Source: Kalmanozyma brasiliensis GHG001 (Eukaryota; Basidiomycota; Ustilaginomycetes; Ustilaginales). Taken from it: 64,000 nucleotides of DNA. The first letter of the stretch is position 1; each line of letters opens with the position of its first letter. Positions 1 to 10,800 of the stretch are shown here, piece after piece. The position numbers and the translations under genes were made by a program. The notes under the pieces are model-generated. The model saw only the letters and a program-made list of their open reading frames with translations, had not been told where the DNA came from and searched no databases. The DNA lies in NCBI RefSeq assembly GCF_000497045.1, contig NW_015961981.1:312401-376400 (forward strand), in the 5' to 3' direction.

Positions 1-668
1 ACTCGAACGACAAGCTGGTCATCGACACCGAGGACCGCAAGAACGCGCTCGAGGAGATGATCTACGACCAGCGCTCCAAGCTCGACGACCGATACAAGCT
101 CTTTGTCACTGCCGACGAGAAGGAGAAGTACCTCGCTGCGCTCAACGCGCAGGAGGACTGGCTCTACTCGGAGGAGGGCGAGGATGCCAAGAAGTCGGCG
201 TACGTCGAGCGCATCGACTCGCTGCAGAAGATCGGCGGACCCATCCAGTTCCGCGAGAAGGAGTTCCAGGAGCGACCCAAGGCGGCCTCGGTGCTGCGCG
301 AGGCCATCAACAAGTACATGGAGATGGCTCAGGGCGGCGACGAACAGTACAGCCACATTTCCGAAGATGACAAGCAAAAGGTCATCGAGAAGTGCGCCAC
401 CGTCGCCAAGTGGCTCGATGACGGATTGTACAAGCAGTCCGAACAGCCCAAGAACGCCGACCCCAAGATCGTCTCGGCTGATATGATCAAGAAGAAGGAC
501 GAGGTGATTTACTTCTGCCACCCCATCATGAGCAAGGTCAAGCCTCGCGTCGACACCACGCAGGCGCCTACTCCGGCCAAGGACGACAAGAAGCAGGAGC
601 AGAAGCCTACCACCGCCGACGCTGACGCTGACAAGAACGACGGCCCGGGCGAGATGGATGTCGACTAA
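1..668 (+). CDS. SSE1: Hsp110/Sse1-type Hsp70 co-chaperone, C-terminal part (5' end outside window)
   Basis: The reading frame is open from base 3 and ends at the TAA at 666-668, so only the last ~221 residues are present. They form the C-terminal helical region of an Hsp110 protein: 'EEMIYDQRSKLDD', 'EKYLAALNAQEDWLYSEEGED' and 'SVLREAINKYMEMA' are typical of this subfamily. The tail is Lys/Asp/Ala-rich and ends in MDVD, which resembles the MDLD end of Hsp110 proteins rather than the EEVD of cytosolic Hsp70. Hsp110 proteins are cytosolic nucleotide-exchange factors for Hsp70 and hold unfolded clients. The gene is convergent with the proline-pathway gene that follows. An ordinary Hsp70 is less likely because of the tail and the acidic loop. 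Confidence 0.9.
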   Translation, partial: SNDKLVIDTEDRKNALEEMIYDQRSKLDDRYKLFVTADEKEKYLAALNAQEDWLYSEEGEDAKKSAYVERIDSLQKIGGPIQFREKEFQERPKAASVLREAINKYMEMAQGGDEQYSHISEDDKQKVIEKCATVAKWLDDGLYKQSEQPKNADPKIVSADMIKKKDEVIYFCHPIMSKVKPRVDTTQAPTPAKDDKKQEQKPTTADADADKNDGPGEMDVD

Positions 669-894
669 GCGCGGTCCCCCGCGGCTGGTTTCGACCAAAA
701 GTTGTAGATCTGTGTTCACCTTCGTCTGAATGTATCGATGTGTCTGTTCATGTTCGATAAGTTTTGTCTGTGTGATTGTTGTTGCTGTCTCTGAGTGCTG
801 GTCTCACGGTGTGCGCTGATCTCAGGACGAACCTTCGTTTGCGACAAACGAAATGTGAATTGCCTGATGTCCCTCAACTGAGCATTGCCCTCAA

Positions 895-2328
895 TTACAA
901 CTCGGGATACACTGCCTCGATCTCGCGATGCGCCCACTTCCTACCCTTATTAAACTCCCCAGCCGTCTGGGCGCCCTTGCCTCCCCCAACACTCTTGGCT
1001 ACGTACTTGTAGATCACCAACCCGTCGAGCCCCACCGGTCCTCTGGCGTGGGTCTTACCCGTACTAATGCCCACTTCGGTGCCCAGGCCGAAGCGGAACC
1101 CGTCGGCAAAGCGCGTCGAGACGTTGACAAACACATTGGCGGAGTTGATGCTCTTGACGAACCTCTCCGCTGCAGGGTTCGGCGTGTGGGTCGAGGTAAG
1201 GATGAGGTCGGTATGCCCGGAAGAGTGGGTGGTGATGTGTTTGATCGCCGCATCCAAAGAGGCGATGGAGGCGATGGCGAGGGTGAGATCGAGGAACTCC
1301 GTATGAAAGTCTTGCGGTTGGGCGCGTTTCACTTTCTCCTCGAATCTCGAAGTCAATTTCTGGGGCAGGGCTGAAAGGGAAGCCTCATCGAGACGAAGCT
1401 CGATGCCCGCCTCCAACAGCGTCTGCGCGAGGGGCGGCCAAAAATCGGCTTTGCCTAGCAACGATTCGTGCACCAACAGCGTCTCCAACGCATTGCAAGC
1501 AGCAGGATAGTCCGTCTTGCTATCCACCACCGTACCCTTGACCATTTCCAACTCGGCATCGCTATGCACGTAGCCGATGCACAGACCGTCCGCATGACCC
1601 ATTACGGGCATCCTCGCCTCCCTCTGGATCGCTTTCACCAGCTCGTTGCTGCCCCTCGGAATCACGAGGTCGATGAATTCCTCCAGATGCAGCAGGCTTT
1701 GGATGTCCTCCCTCGTCTCGACGGTCTGGATCAACCCTTTGGGCAGACCTGCCACTTCGAGCGCCTCTGCAATAATTCCCGATAGCACTGCTGCGGTGTG
1801 CTTCGACTCTTTGCCACCCTTTAGAATCGCCGCGTTCCCGCTCTTGATGGCGAGAGAGGCGATGTTAACTACCACCTCCGGCCGTGCCTCGAAGATGCAC
1901 AGCAGCACGCCGATGGGGCATGTGATACGGTACAGATCCACGGCGCCCTGAGTGGCCGTCTCGTCCGCCAACCGCTTCGCCCACTGCACATGATCCAACG
2001 GACTCGGTAGCGCCGCTACGTCGGACACACCAGCCAGGAGCGACTCCCACTTGCCCGCCTTGCTAAACAGATCCAGCCGGGCAGCGAGGGAGGAAGACAG
2101 CTTGCCTTGCTCGACAAGCACCAGCGCCGCTTCCATATCCAGCTTGTTCGCTTCGACGATGCGGGCCTTGTTGGATTCGAGTGCGGTGCGGATGGAGAGG
2201 AGCGCAGAGGAGCGCGTGGCGTCCGCGGAGGAGGAGGACGAGAGGAGTTGGGACGAGTGCTCGAAGGCGGTGCGCGCTTGACGGGCGACGGTCTCGGCGC
2301 TGCTTGCGCCGGTGGTGAGGTCGCTCAT
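895..2328 (-). CDS. PRO2: Gamma-glutamyl phosphate reductase (proline biosynthesis)
   Basis: This 477-residue protein belongs to the aldehyde-dehydrogenase superfamily and matches glutamate-5-semialdehyde dehydrogenase (ProA/Pro2). It reduces gamma-glutamyl phosphate with NADPH in the second step of proline synthesis, in the cytosol. Visible signatures are 'CPIGVLLCIFEARPEV', 'KSGNAAILKGGKE', 'VIPRGSNELVKAIQ' and 'TDYPAACNALETLLVHE', whose Cys (about residue 278, codon 1495-1497) is the expected catalytic nucleophile. The C-terminal 'THARGPVGLDGLVIYKY' is also typical. I chose the ATG at 2328 (MSDLTTG) because the frame upstream of it has no ATG, only non-ATG codons. No intron is needed. It is divergent from the bL34m gene with 332 bases between the starts. 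Confidence 0.96.
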   Translation of the reverse strand: MSDLTTGASSAETVARQARTAFEHSSQLLSSSSSADATRSSALLSIRTALESNKARIVEANKLDMEAALVLVEQGKLSSSLAARLDLFSKAGKWESLLAGVSDVAALPSPLDHVQWAKRLADETATQGAVDLYRITCPIGVLLCIFEARPEVVVNIASLAIKSGNAAILKGGKESKHTAAVLSGIIAEALEVAGLPKGLIQTVETREDIQSLLHLEEFIDLVIPRGSNELVKAIQREARMPVMGHADGLCIGYVHSDAELEMVKGTVVDSKTDYPAACNALETLLVHESLLGKADFWPPLAQTLLEAGIELRLDEASLSALPQKLTSRFEEKVKRAQPQDFHTEFLDLTLAIASIASLDAAIKHITTHSSGHTDLILTSTHTPNPAAERFVKSINSANVFVNVSTRFADGFRFGLGTEVGISTGKTHARGPVGLDGLVIYKYVAKSVGGGKGAQTAGEFNKGRKWAHREIEAVYPEL

Positions 2329-2660
2329 CGTTGATTTCGAGGCTTGTGATTTCGGTGGATGTGATGATGGTGACGGTGTGTTGGTGGGGTGGAGAGGCGG
2401 AAGATGTGAGTCACTGCAAGTTGCCAAAGCCTCGGCCAATTGCACGGGCAACTCGAAGCTTCTTCTCGAGTCGACGAAAAAAGAAGGCTGTTGAAAAACA
2501 ACCTCCTAGGTCTAACAGCTCCGTGCCAAAAATCACGTGCACCGCTTAATCGGAAGATTGCACCTCGAGCAGCGCCAATTCTTTTTCCTCATCCTCCTCA
2601 TCATCATCGTCATCAGACCTCCAATCTCTCCCACACCACATCAACCATCAAAGCGCCACC
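2329..2660. promoter_or_regulatory. Shared upstream region of PRO2 and bL34m
   Basis: This 332-base stretch lies between two divergent start codons and must carry both promoters. It holds a palindromic CACGTG hexamer at about 2534-2539, a core that bHLH or bZIP proteins can bind, and CCAAT-type sequence near 2434-2440. The bL34m-proximal half is rich in CT/CAT tracts, as is common in fungal transcription start zones. No gene is seen. Function of the hexamer is inference. Confidence 0.4.
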
Positions 2661-3050
2661 ATGCCACGCATCTCGCCATTCCGTCCACTCCTTCGGCTAG
2701 CAGCCGCACCTGTACCGGTCGCATCCACATCCTACCTGCCCGCGGCGCGCATCCTCCCTCTCACCACCCGCACATCTTCACCCTCTGCGATCCTGCGCAC
2801 GCGCACATCTACACCTCTCCTCTCGTCATCGAGCAGCTCCATCCTCTCCCTCCTCTCTTCAAGACCGCAGTCTCTGACAGCAGCACCAGCGCTAGGCCAG
2901 ACAAGGAGCGTCACCTACGGCTCGGAATATCAACCCTCGCAACGCATCCGCAAGCGCCGACACGGGTTCCTGGTGCGCAACAGGACCAAGAACGGGAGGA
3001 AAACCATCATGAGGCGGCGATTTAGGGGCAAGGCCAAGCTGAGTCATTAG
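2661..3050 (+). CDS. MRPL34: Mitochondrial large-subunit ribosomal protein bL34m
   Basis: This 129-residue protein has a bacterial-type L34 domain at residues ~88-129: 'SEYQPSQRIRKRRHGFLVRN' followed by the 'RTKNGRKTIMRRRFRGKAKL' core. L34 binds 23S-type rRNA in the large subunit. The first ~85 residues are rich in Arg, Ser, Ala and Pro with almost no acidic residues, as expected of a cleavable mitochondrial presequence. Bacterial L34 has about 46 residues, so the extra length is the presequence and linker. The ATG is preceded by GCCACC, a strong context. There is no intron. Confidence 0.95.
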   Translation: MPRISPFRPLLRLAAAPVPVASTSYLPAARILPLTTRTSSPSAILRTRTSTPLLSSSSSSILSLLSSRPQSLTAAPALGQTRSVTYGSEYQPSQRIRKRRHGFLVRNRTKNGRKTIMRRRFRGKAKLSH

Positions 3051-3647
3051 AGAGAGCAGCCGCAACTAGAAAGCGGTGGGAGGCGATGCGTTGAGTAGAA
3101 GGGGACGGCAAGCTTAAGCCCTGCAAACATGTCGAGATGGCCGCACAGCGAATTGTGACTCCGCACAGGGCGTCGAGAATCCCCCTTTCCTTGTTCATAC
3201 CATGGAACTGCAGACTCTCGAAGAAGTCCACCTCTCCAAATCTGAAACATTGGAACCATAACGAAGCCCGTCTTGAAGAGCCGCCCCTGCGTGGCTCATG
3301 CGGATGCAGCATCTGAAGATGATCTTTGTGTGTGTCGTGGAGAAGTCGCATTTCGGACCCTGCTGATGTCGTTGTGGAGCGAGTCGCCGTGCCGATCATG
3401 AAAACTGAACGGTGAGATGAGGTGGGATGTACGTCTCGTTGCACCCTCGTGCACTGAAGACAAGTCCGCAAGCGCAGGTCCAGACCCGTTGACTCTCGAC
3501 GAGCTCGACGGCCCCAATGCCTGATCCGAACATCAGTCCTCGTAGCGCCAGACCGCGAACACAAGCAGGGCTTATCCACAACCAATGCGATTCGACCATA
3601 TGTACATTCTCCTCCTCCCCCTTTCCTCCTCCTTCTTTGCCGAAACA
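3051..3647. other. Intergenic, between bL34m and V-ATPase c'' stops
   Basis: These ~600 bases separate two convergent stops. Open frames on the minus strand here (up to 208 codons, overlapping the bL34m 3' end) show no recognisable domain and are Arg/Ser/Cys-rich, so I treat them as chance. I see no RNA gene or repeat. Confidence 0.5.
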
Positions 3648-4503
3648 CTACTTGAACTCCTCCGCAGCCCCCGTCATGATCAACCCCACGATCAGCCCGA
3701 ACAACCCCAAAATGCTACTGAACACCTCGACGATCAGAATCTTAACAAACAGCTGGGGATCGGCAGCATCGGCGATGGCCGCATTGCTCCCCGTGATGCC
3801 TACGGCGACACCGCAGCACAGGTTGCACATGCCCACCGTCAATCCTCCCCAGAAGAGAACGTGACCGGTGAGGTAGTTGTTGGGAGACCACAGACCATCG
3901 GTGCCTGCCTCGAGATTGCCTGTGATCTTAGCGGAGAAGACGATGGCCATGATCACGCCGTAGATTGCGACGACTTCGCAGAAGATGATCCTGTCGTCCT
4001 CAACCAGAACAGAGTGAGGTGTCAGCGATCCCATGTGAGCTACCAGACATCCATGCGAGCCCGAATTGTTGGCGCTGTAGATGTCAGCGTGAAAGTGAGA
4101 GGTGCGACTTACGAGACGAGGTTCTTGGTGGTGATCCTAGGAGCGCGCACACCGGCACCCAAAATCGACGCGCCAGTGATAAAGATGCCCCACCCAGCAC
4201 CAACCACGGACAGCCCAATGCAGAGTCCGATGCCGATCATCGCCCACGCATAGGGCGACGTCTCTTCGAGGAAAGCGCCGATGTTGAACGATTCTCCGTT
4301 GCCTGCGAATACCACAAAGACGATCAAGGTCAGTATGTGGGTCGAGAATGCGAGCAGGGCTGAGGCCGCAAAGTCAAGCCAGCAGACAGACTGACTGAAG
4401 AGCGCGAAGAACGGAGAAACCTACCTGTGAGAAGCATGTACAGCCCCACCGCCGAAAGCGTCGTCAGGCCCGACCCGCCTGCAAGCGCTAATGTCGAGAT
4501 CAT
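3648..4503 (-). CDS. VMA16: V-type ATPase proteolipid subunit c'' (three exons)
   Basis: Joining exons 4425-4503, 4113-4302 and 3648-3990 gives a 203-residue membrane protein closely resembling yeast Vma16 (213 residues). It forms part of the rotor ring of the vacuolar H+-ATPase. The introns are 4303-4424 (GTAGGT...CAG) and 3991-4112 (GTAAGT...CAG). Joining restores '[20 protein letters not shown]' exactly as the family requires. The essential membrane carboxylate is the Glu of '[11 protein letters not shown]', and a second sits in '[15 protein letters not shown]'. Hydrophobic segments include '[19 protein letters not shown]' and '[16 protein letters not shown]'. The start at 4503 (MISTLAL) is the first ATG in frame. 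The open frame upstream begins only with a non-ATG codon and would encode Ser/Asn/Gln-rich sequence. Confidence 0.93.
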
Positions 4504-5055
4504 TGCTAAGTTTGCAGCAAAACGCTTCGTCTGTCTTTCCTGGTTATTGCTGCTGCTGTTGCTCTCGCTGCTGCTGTTGCTGATCGATGGCTGAAGCCTG
4601 GGCAAATGATCGTCTGTCGTGATCCCGAGACTGCGGTGAGGATGACGAAAGCGGATGAAGGTCGATCAGAGAAGAGGGTCGATGTCGATGCAGGGTGGAG
4701 ACGAAGGCTGGAGAAATCTTGATGGCGCCCAATTTTGGTGGTCGGTGCATGCAACCTCCTGGCCCGCCGCCGCCGCAAGGGCACAGAGGATGGGCTCAGC
4801 TGCCCTTGGCCGATTCTCAGACGAGCACAGGCGCCAGATGATCAGCCTGCGCGGAAAAAAAAATGCCATTCGTAATGTTTACGCTCTAACATTCGTTCAT
4901 TTGGCCGCACACTGGCTCTCCTAAACGCACCGCCCACGACGAAACCAGTCATGGCTACACACCGTCAACTCGGCCTCTCGATCCAGCTTCAGGCGTCTAT
5001 ACGAAGCTCTCGTTGCATGCTGTGTGGAAGTGACACGGAGTAGTCCCGCTGGGCA
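4504..5055. promoter_or_regulatory. Upstream region of VMA16; CAG-type microsatellite
   Basis: About 550 bases between the VMA16 start and the DUS3 stop, both on the minus strand. At about 4544-4581 the plus strand has imperfect TTGCTGCTG repeats (CAG/CAA on the VMA16 strand), probably 5' leader sequence. An A9 run lies near 4855-4863. No gene is recognised. Confidence 0.4.
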
Positions 5056-7620
5056 TCACCCCTGCTGCTCGCCCCCCGCATCCCCCTCCGCGGCATAACT
5101 GCTGCTCTTATGCTTGGGCGTGAAACTCCACTCCTCCGGCGCCTTGCCCAGAAACATCTCGCTCACCTTGACCCAATCCTCGCCCTTCCCGCTCGCCAGC
5201 AAGGTCTCCAGTTCGTCCCTGCCCCTGAACAGCGGTGGCCTATCATTCAGCCTGGCGGGCAAAAACTCCAACAATCCCGTTGGAACGTACCGGTGCGTAA
5301 AACTCATCATCTCGCACATGAACCTCCTCGTCGTGTTGACGCCATGCGTGTCACTCCCCCAATGAGACAGACCGTACTCGGCAAAGGTGCGGAAGATGTC
5401 CAATCTCTCGCGCGAAGAGATGTCCCAATCGCGTCGCTCCTTGATCTCTGTAAACAGCCAAGGTTTGATCAGCGCGCCACGGGCGATCATTTCGCCATCC
5501 ACGCGTGTTCGTTCCAACCGCTCGTAGTAGTCCTGCCACGAATAGACGTCGCCATTGCCATACACGGGGATGGGGACCATCTCGGCCTCGTCCGCGTGAC
5601 GGGATTCTTCGTTCCACTCCCTCACGCTGGTTCGCAACGTATCCGCGCAGGTGGCGATGTAGCCCCAATCCGCATCGTTTTTGTAGCGTTGTTTGCGCGA
5701 ACGGCCGTGGAGGGTGGCTGCGGAGGCCCCCCATTCGGTTTGCGCCCGTGCAAAGATCCGATGTGTCGTCTGCTTCGCCGACGTCCCCGTTCGAAGCTTG
5801 ATCGTCAACGGCGTATCCCCAAGTACGGCGTTCATGCCACGTACGATCTTGGACAACTTGGCCGGATGATCCAACAACGCCGACCCGGCACCCTTGTTGT
5901 ACACGAGATCGATCGGACATCCACAGTTGATGTCGACAAAGTCCAACCCATCCCCGATCTCGGCTTTGAGCGCCTCGGCGACGGGAACTAGCAGATCGGG
6001 CTTGCCACCGCAGAGCTGGGTGCCAAAGATTCGCTCCGATTCGTGTCGACGCACGAGAGACCATTCCGACGCATTGCCGTGCAGGAACGATTCGGCAAGC
6101 CCCATCTCGCCGCAGTGGATGTCGGAACCGAACGAGGTGCAGATGCGTCGGAAGGGCAGGTTGCCGGTGGTGGTGAGCGGTGCTAGGTAGAGTTCGCCTT
6201 TCCAGTTGAGACGACGCTTTTCCGAGGGTCGGATGCGGGCGAGATCGATGGGGCTGGTCGTGGTGGACGCTTCAGCGGCTCGTGCGGCGGTAGCAGCGGC
6301 GGCACTGTTGCGCATGGCATTTTCCATTTCTTCCAGATCATCACTTCCTGCGCTGGGGACGGCGGTTGTGGCAGTGGGTGCAGCGCCGGAAGATTGCGCC
6401 GCAACAGCTTCGTCGATCACTTGCACCGGGATGGGACCCTTGCCAGACATGGCTCCGTGCGGATCGATCTTGGCCAGCTCCTTGACTTCCTGCTCGAGGA
6501 ACTTGAGCACCGCCTTGGTCTTGGGTAAAGGGTACTTTCGGACTCGCATCGACTTCATCCCTGCACTGGTGCCAAAGTTGATCTCGTCTTGGTTGATGTT
6601 GTCTTCTCCTTGCGAGGGTTCGCCTGCCGCCGGAGGCAAGATGAAGGCGCGAGATCGATTCCTCCACGCTGCCACCTTGACTTCGTCTGTGATCAGCTCC
6701 AGTCCCGAGCCGTAGAATCCAGTGGCGTTGTCTTTGTCGGCGAGTGAAGAAGGGCCGACGATGCGCACGTGAGATCCGAGGAAGCGACACTTCCAGCCCA
6801 TTGTGCAGAAGCCCTTGATGGCAAAGATGGGGCACGAGGTCGTAAGATCCAGACTGGCGTGTGCTGGATCCTTCGATGCTTGAACCTCCCCCAATGCTGA
6901 TGCCGCGCTGGATGAGCTGGCCCGAACAAACGTCTCCAACTTCTCCCCTTCCCCATCATCGCCACCGACAGCGGGCAGCAGCGTGAGCGAATATCGCTCC
7001 TCCAACCACGTCTCCTTCTGCTCCTTCGTCATCGCCTCCAACTCGGCATGCTTCACCGCCGGCAGGAACAGATCGCGATCCTTGTTCTGCAGATACTGGA
7101 CCAGATCGTGGCTGAACCTGCAGCCTCCGGTCTTGGCGAACTTGCAACCCTCTTCGCCCCGCGATAGGAACCCGTGGCAATGTCCCTTGCCATCCTTGAG
7201 CGAGTTGAACTGACGACCTTTGTTCTGTCCGCCCTTCTTGCCGTCGTCGTCGTGCGCTTTCGACTTCTTGGAGGCTTTCTGAGCGGCGTACGCGGCAGCA
7301 GCTTCTTCCCGGCGTGCACGCTTTCGGGCTGCGCCTTTGAGCTTCTTGGGAGGCTCACCGTTGGCAGTGGCAATATGGGTGGTGGCAGGATTGGTGGAGC
7401 GCTCGGCCGCATCGTCGTCGACCTCCTTGGTGGGGGTGGCAGCGGAGGGGGTCGAGGAGCTGCTAGGCTTGGGCAGGATGTATTCGGCCTTGATGGGGGC
7501 TATGCCGGGTGTGTACTTGTCGGTGGGACCGTAGACCGGGTGCTTCCACACCGACTCTGGTGCATCGGTGCTCAATGACATCGTGCTAGCGTCCACCGGG
7601 GATGCAGCGACTTCGGCCAT
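5056..7620 (-). CDS. DUS3: tRNA-dihydrouridine(47) synthase, DUS3 family
   Basis: This 854-residue protein has a disordered Lys/Ala-rich N-terminus, two CCCH-type zinc motifs (residues ~148-171, '[14 protein letters not shown]...CRFSH', and ~263-284, '[16 protein letters not shown]...H') and a flavin-dependent Dus TIM barrel from ~475. Barrel signatures are '[18 protein letters not shown]', '[20 protein letters not shown]' with the NxGCP catalytic Cys at ~568, 'LTIKLRTG' and '[15 protein letters not shown]'. The enzyme reduces uridine 47 in the variable loop of cytoplasmic tRNAs using NADPH and FMN. Two zinc motifs plus a Dus barrel is the known Dus3 layout. There is no intron, and the ATG at 7620 is the first in frame. 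It is followed on the same strand by the DUF155 gene start 3.3 kb away. Confidence 0.95.
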   Translation of the reverse strand: MAEVAASPVDASTMSLSTDAPESVWKHPVYGPTDKYTPGIAPIKAEYILPKPSSSSTPSAATPTKEVDDDAAERSTNPATTHIATANGEPPKKLKGAARKRARREEAAAAYAAQKASKKSKAHDDDGKKGGQNKGRQFNSLKDGKGHCHGFLSRGEEGCKFAKTGGCRFSHDLVQYLQNKDRDLFLPAVKHAELEAMTKEQKETWLEERYSLTLLPAVGGDDGEGEKLETFVRASSSSAASALGEVQASKDPAHASLDLTTSCPIFAIKGFCTMGWKCRFLGSHVRIVGPSSLADKDNATGFYGSGLELITDEVKVAAWRNRSRAFILPPAAGEPSQGEDNINQDEINFGTSAGMKSMRVRKYPLPKTKAVLKFLEQEVKELAKIDPHGAMSGKGPIPVQVIDEAVAAQSSGAAPTATTAVPSAGSDDLEEMENAMRNSAAAATAARAAEASTTTSPIDLARIRPSEKRRLNWKGELYLAPLTTTGNLPFRRICTSFGSDIHCGEMGLAESFLHGNASEWSLVRRHESERIFGTQLCGGKPDLLVPVAEALKAEIGDGLDFVDINCGCPIDLVYNKGAGSALLDHPAKLSKIVRGMNAVLGDTPLTIKLRTGTSAKQTTHRIFARAQTEWGASAATLHGRSRKQRYKNDADWGYIATCADTLRTSVREWNEESRHADEAEMVPIPVYGNGDVYSWQDYYERLERTRVDGEMIARGALIKPWLFTEIKERRDWDISSRERLDIFRTFAEYGLSHWGSDTHGVNTTRRFMCEMMSFTHRYVPTGLLEFLPARLNDRPPLFRGRDELETLLASGKGEDWVKVSEMFLGKAPEEWSFTPKHKSSSYAAEGDAGGEQQG

Positions 7621-7878
7621 CTTGACAAGCTTGTACGAGGTGGTTGGACTGTGGTTTGGTCAAGAAGAAAGTCAAGAGAAACCAGGAAAAATTTGAATGC
7701 CCGCAGGGTGTCGTGTGGAGATCAAGCCTGAAATAATTTTATTTTTCTCTAAGTTCATTTTTCTGTCTCAAGCTCGCAGATGATGTGAACACTCTGTTCG
7801 CAACGACGGCAAAGTCTTGCCGATCCCAAGAAGGCTGATATCGAATGCATAAGAAAGATTGAATACGTATAGAAGGTA

Positions 7879-10800
7879 TCACAGCGAGTCACTAGCAATG
7901 GCAAAGTACGACGACGGCGGAAGCAAAGGAGCCGCGTTCTTGGCCGCTCTCAGCGCCCTGAAACCATCTTCGCCGCTGCGGTTGGCACCGACGATGAATC
8001 GCGCCGAGATCTCGCCCACGGCTACGGCGCATGCGACAATGATGAGGATGATAACGATCCATGTGATCTTGGACATGGCCGTGTTGGCAATGTGCTCGTG
8101 AATGATCTCCAGCAGATCGTTTGCCACCGCCAATCGCTCGTTGAGGTTCTCGACCCGCTCATCGACCTCCAGATAATCTCGAATCGCGTCGTAGAGCGCC
8201 TTGAGCGACGCTTCCGACCAGAACAGCTCCGGCGTATCCAGCACGTTGCTCGTCAGGTTCACATCGACCCTGAGCTTGAACAACCTGCCCGTCAAGCGGA
8301 GCGCCTCCCTCCTCTTGAGCTTCAGCTCGCCACTCGACGCCATCTCCTTGGGAATGTGCGAGGTGAGCTCGAGCGTCGCCTGCATCCTCTCCTCGAACAC
8401 CGAGAGCTTGGTCGACTGCGCAATGGCGTGCGCGAGCGAGAGCTTGAGCAGATGGTTGGGCGCACGGAAGGTGAAAAAGTCGTACAAGATGCGAGGCGCA
8501 GAGATGTTGGGGTCGTAGCAGAAATGGAAGGCTTCCGTCTCGCGGGCTGCCTCGTCCATCGGTTCACGCGCACATCCAGACGAGAGAACATCTTCGATGA
8601 TGCTTCTCTCCTCGGCTGCGGAAAAGTTGTACATGACCAGCACACCGTAGGGCAGGATGACGAGCTCGGCCGACTGCAGCGCCTCGAGGATCGGACGAGG
8701 CGTGTTGAGGTTGGCCGAAGTGTCGTGGTTGTGCGAGGCCATGTTGGGGCCTGCGTAGCGGCGCTTTCGACGACGCAGCTTGACCTTTCGTGTCCTGCGT
8801 TCTTGGACCTGCTCTTCGGCATTTTGACCAGTGCCTTGCGCGTCATTGTTGTTCCCGAGACGATCGCTGGCAGCATTCTCGTCGAGTGTCTGCAAGCCAT
8901 CGGGAGCGCCGGAGCGTGCGAGCCCAGGATCAGCAGTATCTTCGCGCGATGAGTTGGCAGCCTCCTCCACGTCCGAGATAATGCTGAGCTCATTGGAGCG
9001 GTATGAGTGGGCCATGGGCTCAGTCTCGCCTCGCTCCTCTGCCCGTTGCTGCAGCATCATGTCGCGGGCGCCCGCCGAGTCGAGGCGGTTGATGGCCAGC
9101 TCGCTCTTGTCGGTCGCGATCTCGTCGACGGGTGAGCCGACCGGCGAGCTGGCGCCGCGGTAAGGTGGCAGGGCCTCGACATCAGACATGGAGCTCTGAC
9201 TGCCGCGTCGACGCTCAAGAAGGAAGGGGCGCGTCTCGGCGCCGGCCTCGTTGTCGCTGTCCGAAAGCTTGCGCGGTGGAGCCACAGGGCGGGCTAGAGG
9301 GGTGGCGAGCATACCTTCGTCGTCCTCGAGACTGCTGCTGACGGGATGCGCGCTGCTGTCCGTTGTCTGATTGCGGTCGTGCTGGTGAGCTGCGTTGGCG
9401 ACCTGTGCCTCTTCTTGCTCGCGGTCGGTGAGGTCACGGTCTCGGCTGTTGCGTCGCTCGTTTGAGGTCCATCTCTCGGCTTCGCTCTCCCAAGCGGACG
9501 TCTCTCCACCGCGTCCGTCGCCGCGGTGCGAGTCGCCTCGCCTTCGTGTCTCGCTGTCGGATCCTCGGCCTTCGCCACCTTTGATGTAGCCATCTTGATC
9601 GATGTCCTCGTCCTCTTCTTGGCGGTGCTCAAAGTAGGTGCCGATGTAGCCGAATTCTTCGCGCTGCTCGAGCTCCCTTTCCCTTCGAGACTCGGCGCCT
9701 GGGCTGGCAGAGCGAGGCTCAGGGGCAGAGCGAACATTGGCACGTCCGAAGCCAGGCAGAAGCGGCTTGGTGTAGACGGCGTAAGCGCATTCGTCGTAGA
9801 GACGAGGCTTGACGCCGTGTTCGCGACGCAAGAAGCCAAGCAGCGTGCCGAGATGGATCGAGGTAGAGATACTGAAAGCGGTTACTCGAGGCAAAGGCGT
9901 CATGAGCCTGGCGGTGGGAGGCATGCGCTCGAACGTGTGATAGACCGGCCCGGACTTGTGTGGACGAAGCGGAGGCGCGCGACTCGCAGCATTGCGGAAT
10001 GTGGTCGCAGCTTTGGGCTTGCCCTTCTGAGCATGACGAGCTTGCGCAGCCGAGACGGACGAGACGGCGGCACGGGCGAGAGCAGAAGATGCTGCGGGTC
10101 GCTGCGAGCTTTTGGAAGCAGGGGTCACGAGCTTACCCGAGACGGGAGCTGGTGCCGTGTGTCGAGTCGAAGGGATGGTCGGACCGGGTCTGGGCGTAGT
10201 GACAGGCACCTTGGCGGGCGGCTTGGCGGGCGTGATCAGCGCAGGCGTGGTTGGTACGGTGCTAGAGGGAGTGGATGCTTCGTCCTCGTCGTCGGTGACT
10301 TCTTCCTCGTCCGATCCATCCTCCTCGTCATCGTCATCATCGTCGTCATCCTCATCTTCCTCGCCTGGCAGAGGTGCCAGCTGAGACTCGGAGGGCAGGA
10401 CGACGTGCTTTCCTGAGGTCTTTGTAGTTCGAACAGGCTTCTCGGTGCGAACGGGTAACGAGTAGCGTGTCGCTCGAGCGGGTGTGCCCTTGAAGCGATT
10501 CGAGGTGGTGGCAGGCGGAGACAACGGAGCGGTTAGGCCCGTCTTCTTGGGTGCAGAAGCAGTCGAAATGGCCGGAGGCTTGGCCGCCGTCTTCTGAGAC
10601 GAGCCCGGAACCAGAGCCGATCTCAGCAGGTTCGCAGGTGACTTGGCGCGATTCGCGCGGCTGTTGGGAGAGGGCTGGGTGCCAGGATCGTAGTCTCCAG
10701 GCGTTTCGTCATCAAAGTCGTTGTCGGCGATGTCGTGGAGCTGCTGCTGTTTCGAGCTAGACGAGGTAGATCCAGTGGAAGTCGAGCCAGCTCTGCGGCT

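Noticed and set aside
2329..2451. N-terminal extension of PRO2 upstream of 2328
   Set aside because: The frame is open but begins with TTG and has no ATG; homologues start near MSDL.
3022..3648. 208-codon minus-strand frame between bL34m and VMA16
   Set aside because: Overlaps both 3' ends and is Arg/Ser/Cys-rich without a domain; likely chance.
5110..5991. 293-codon plus-strand frame opposite DUS3
   Set aside because: Antisense to the Dus catalytic barrel.
8092..8952. 286-codon plus-strand frame opposite the DUF155 gene
   Set aside because: Antisense to the conserved DUF155 core; composition is typical of a shadow.
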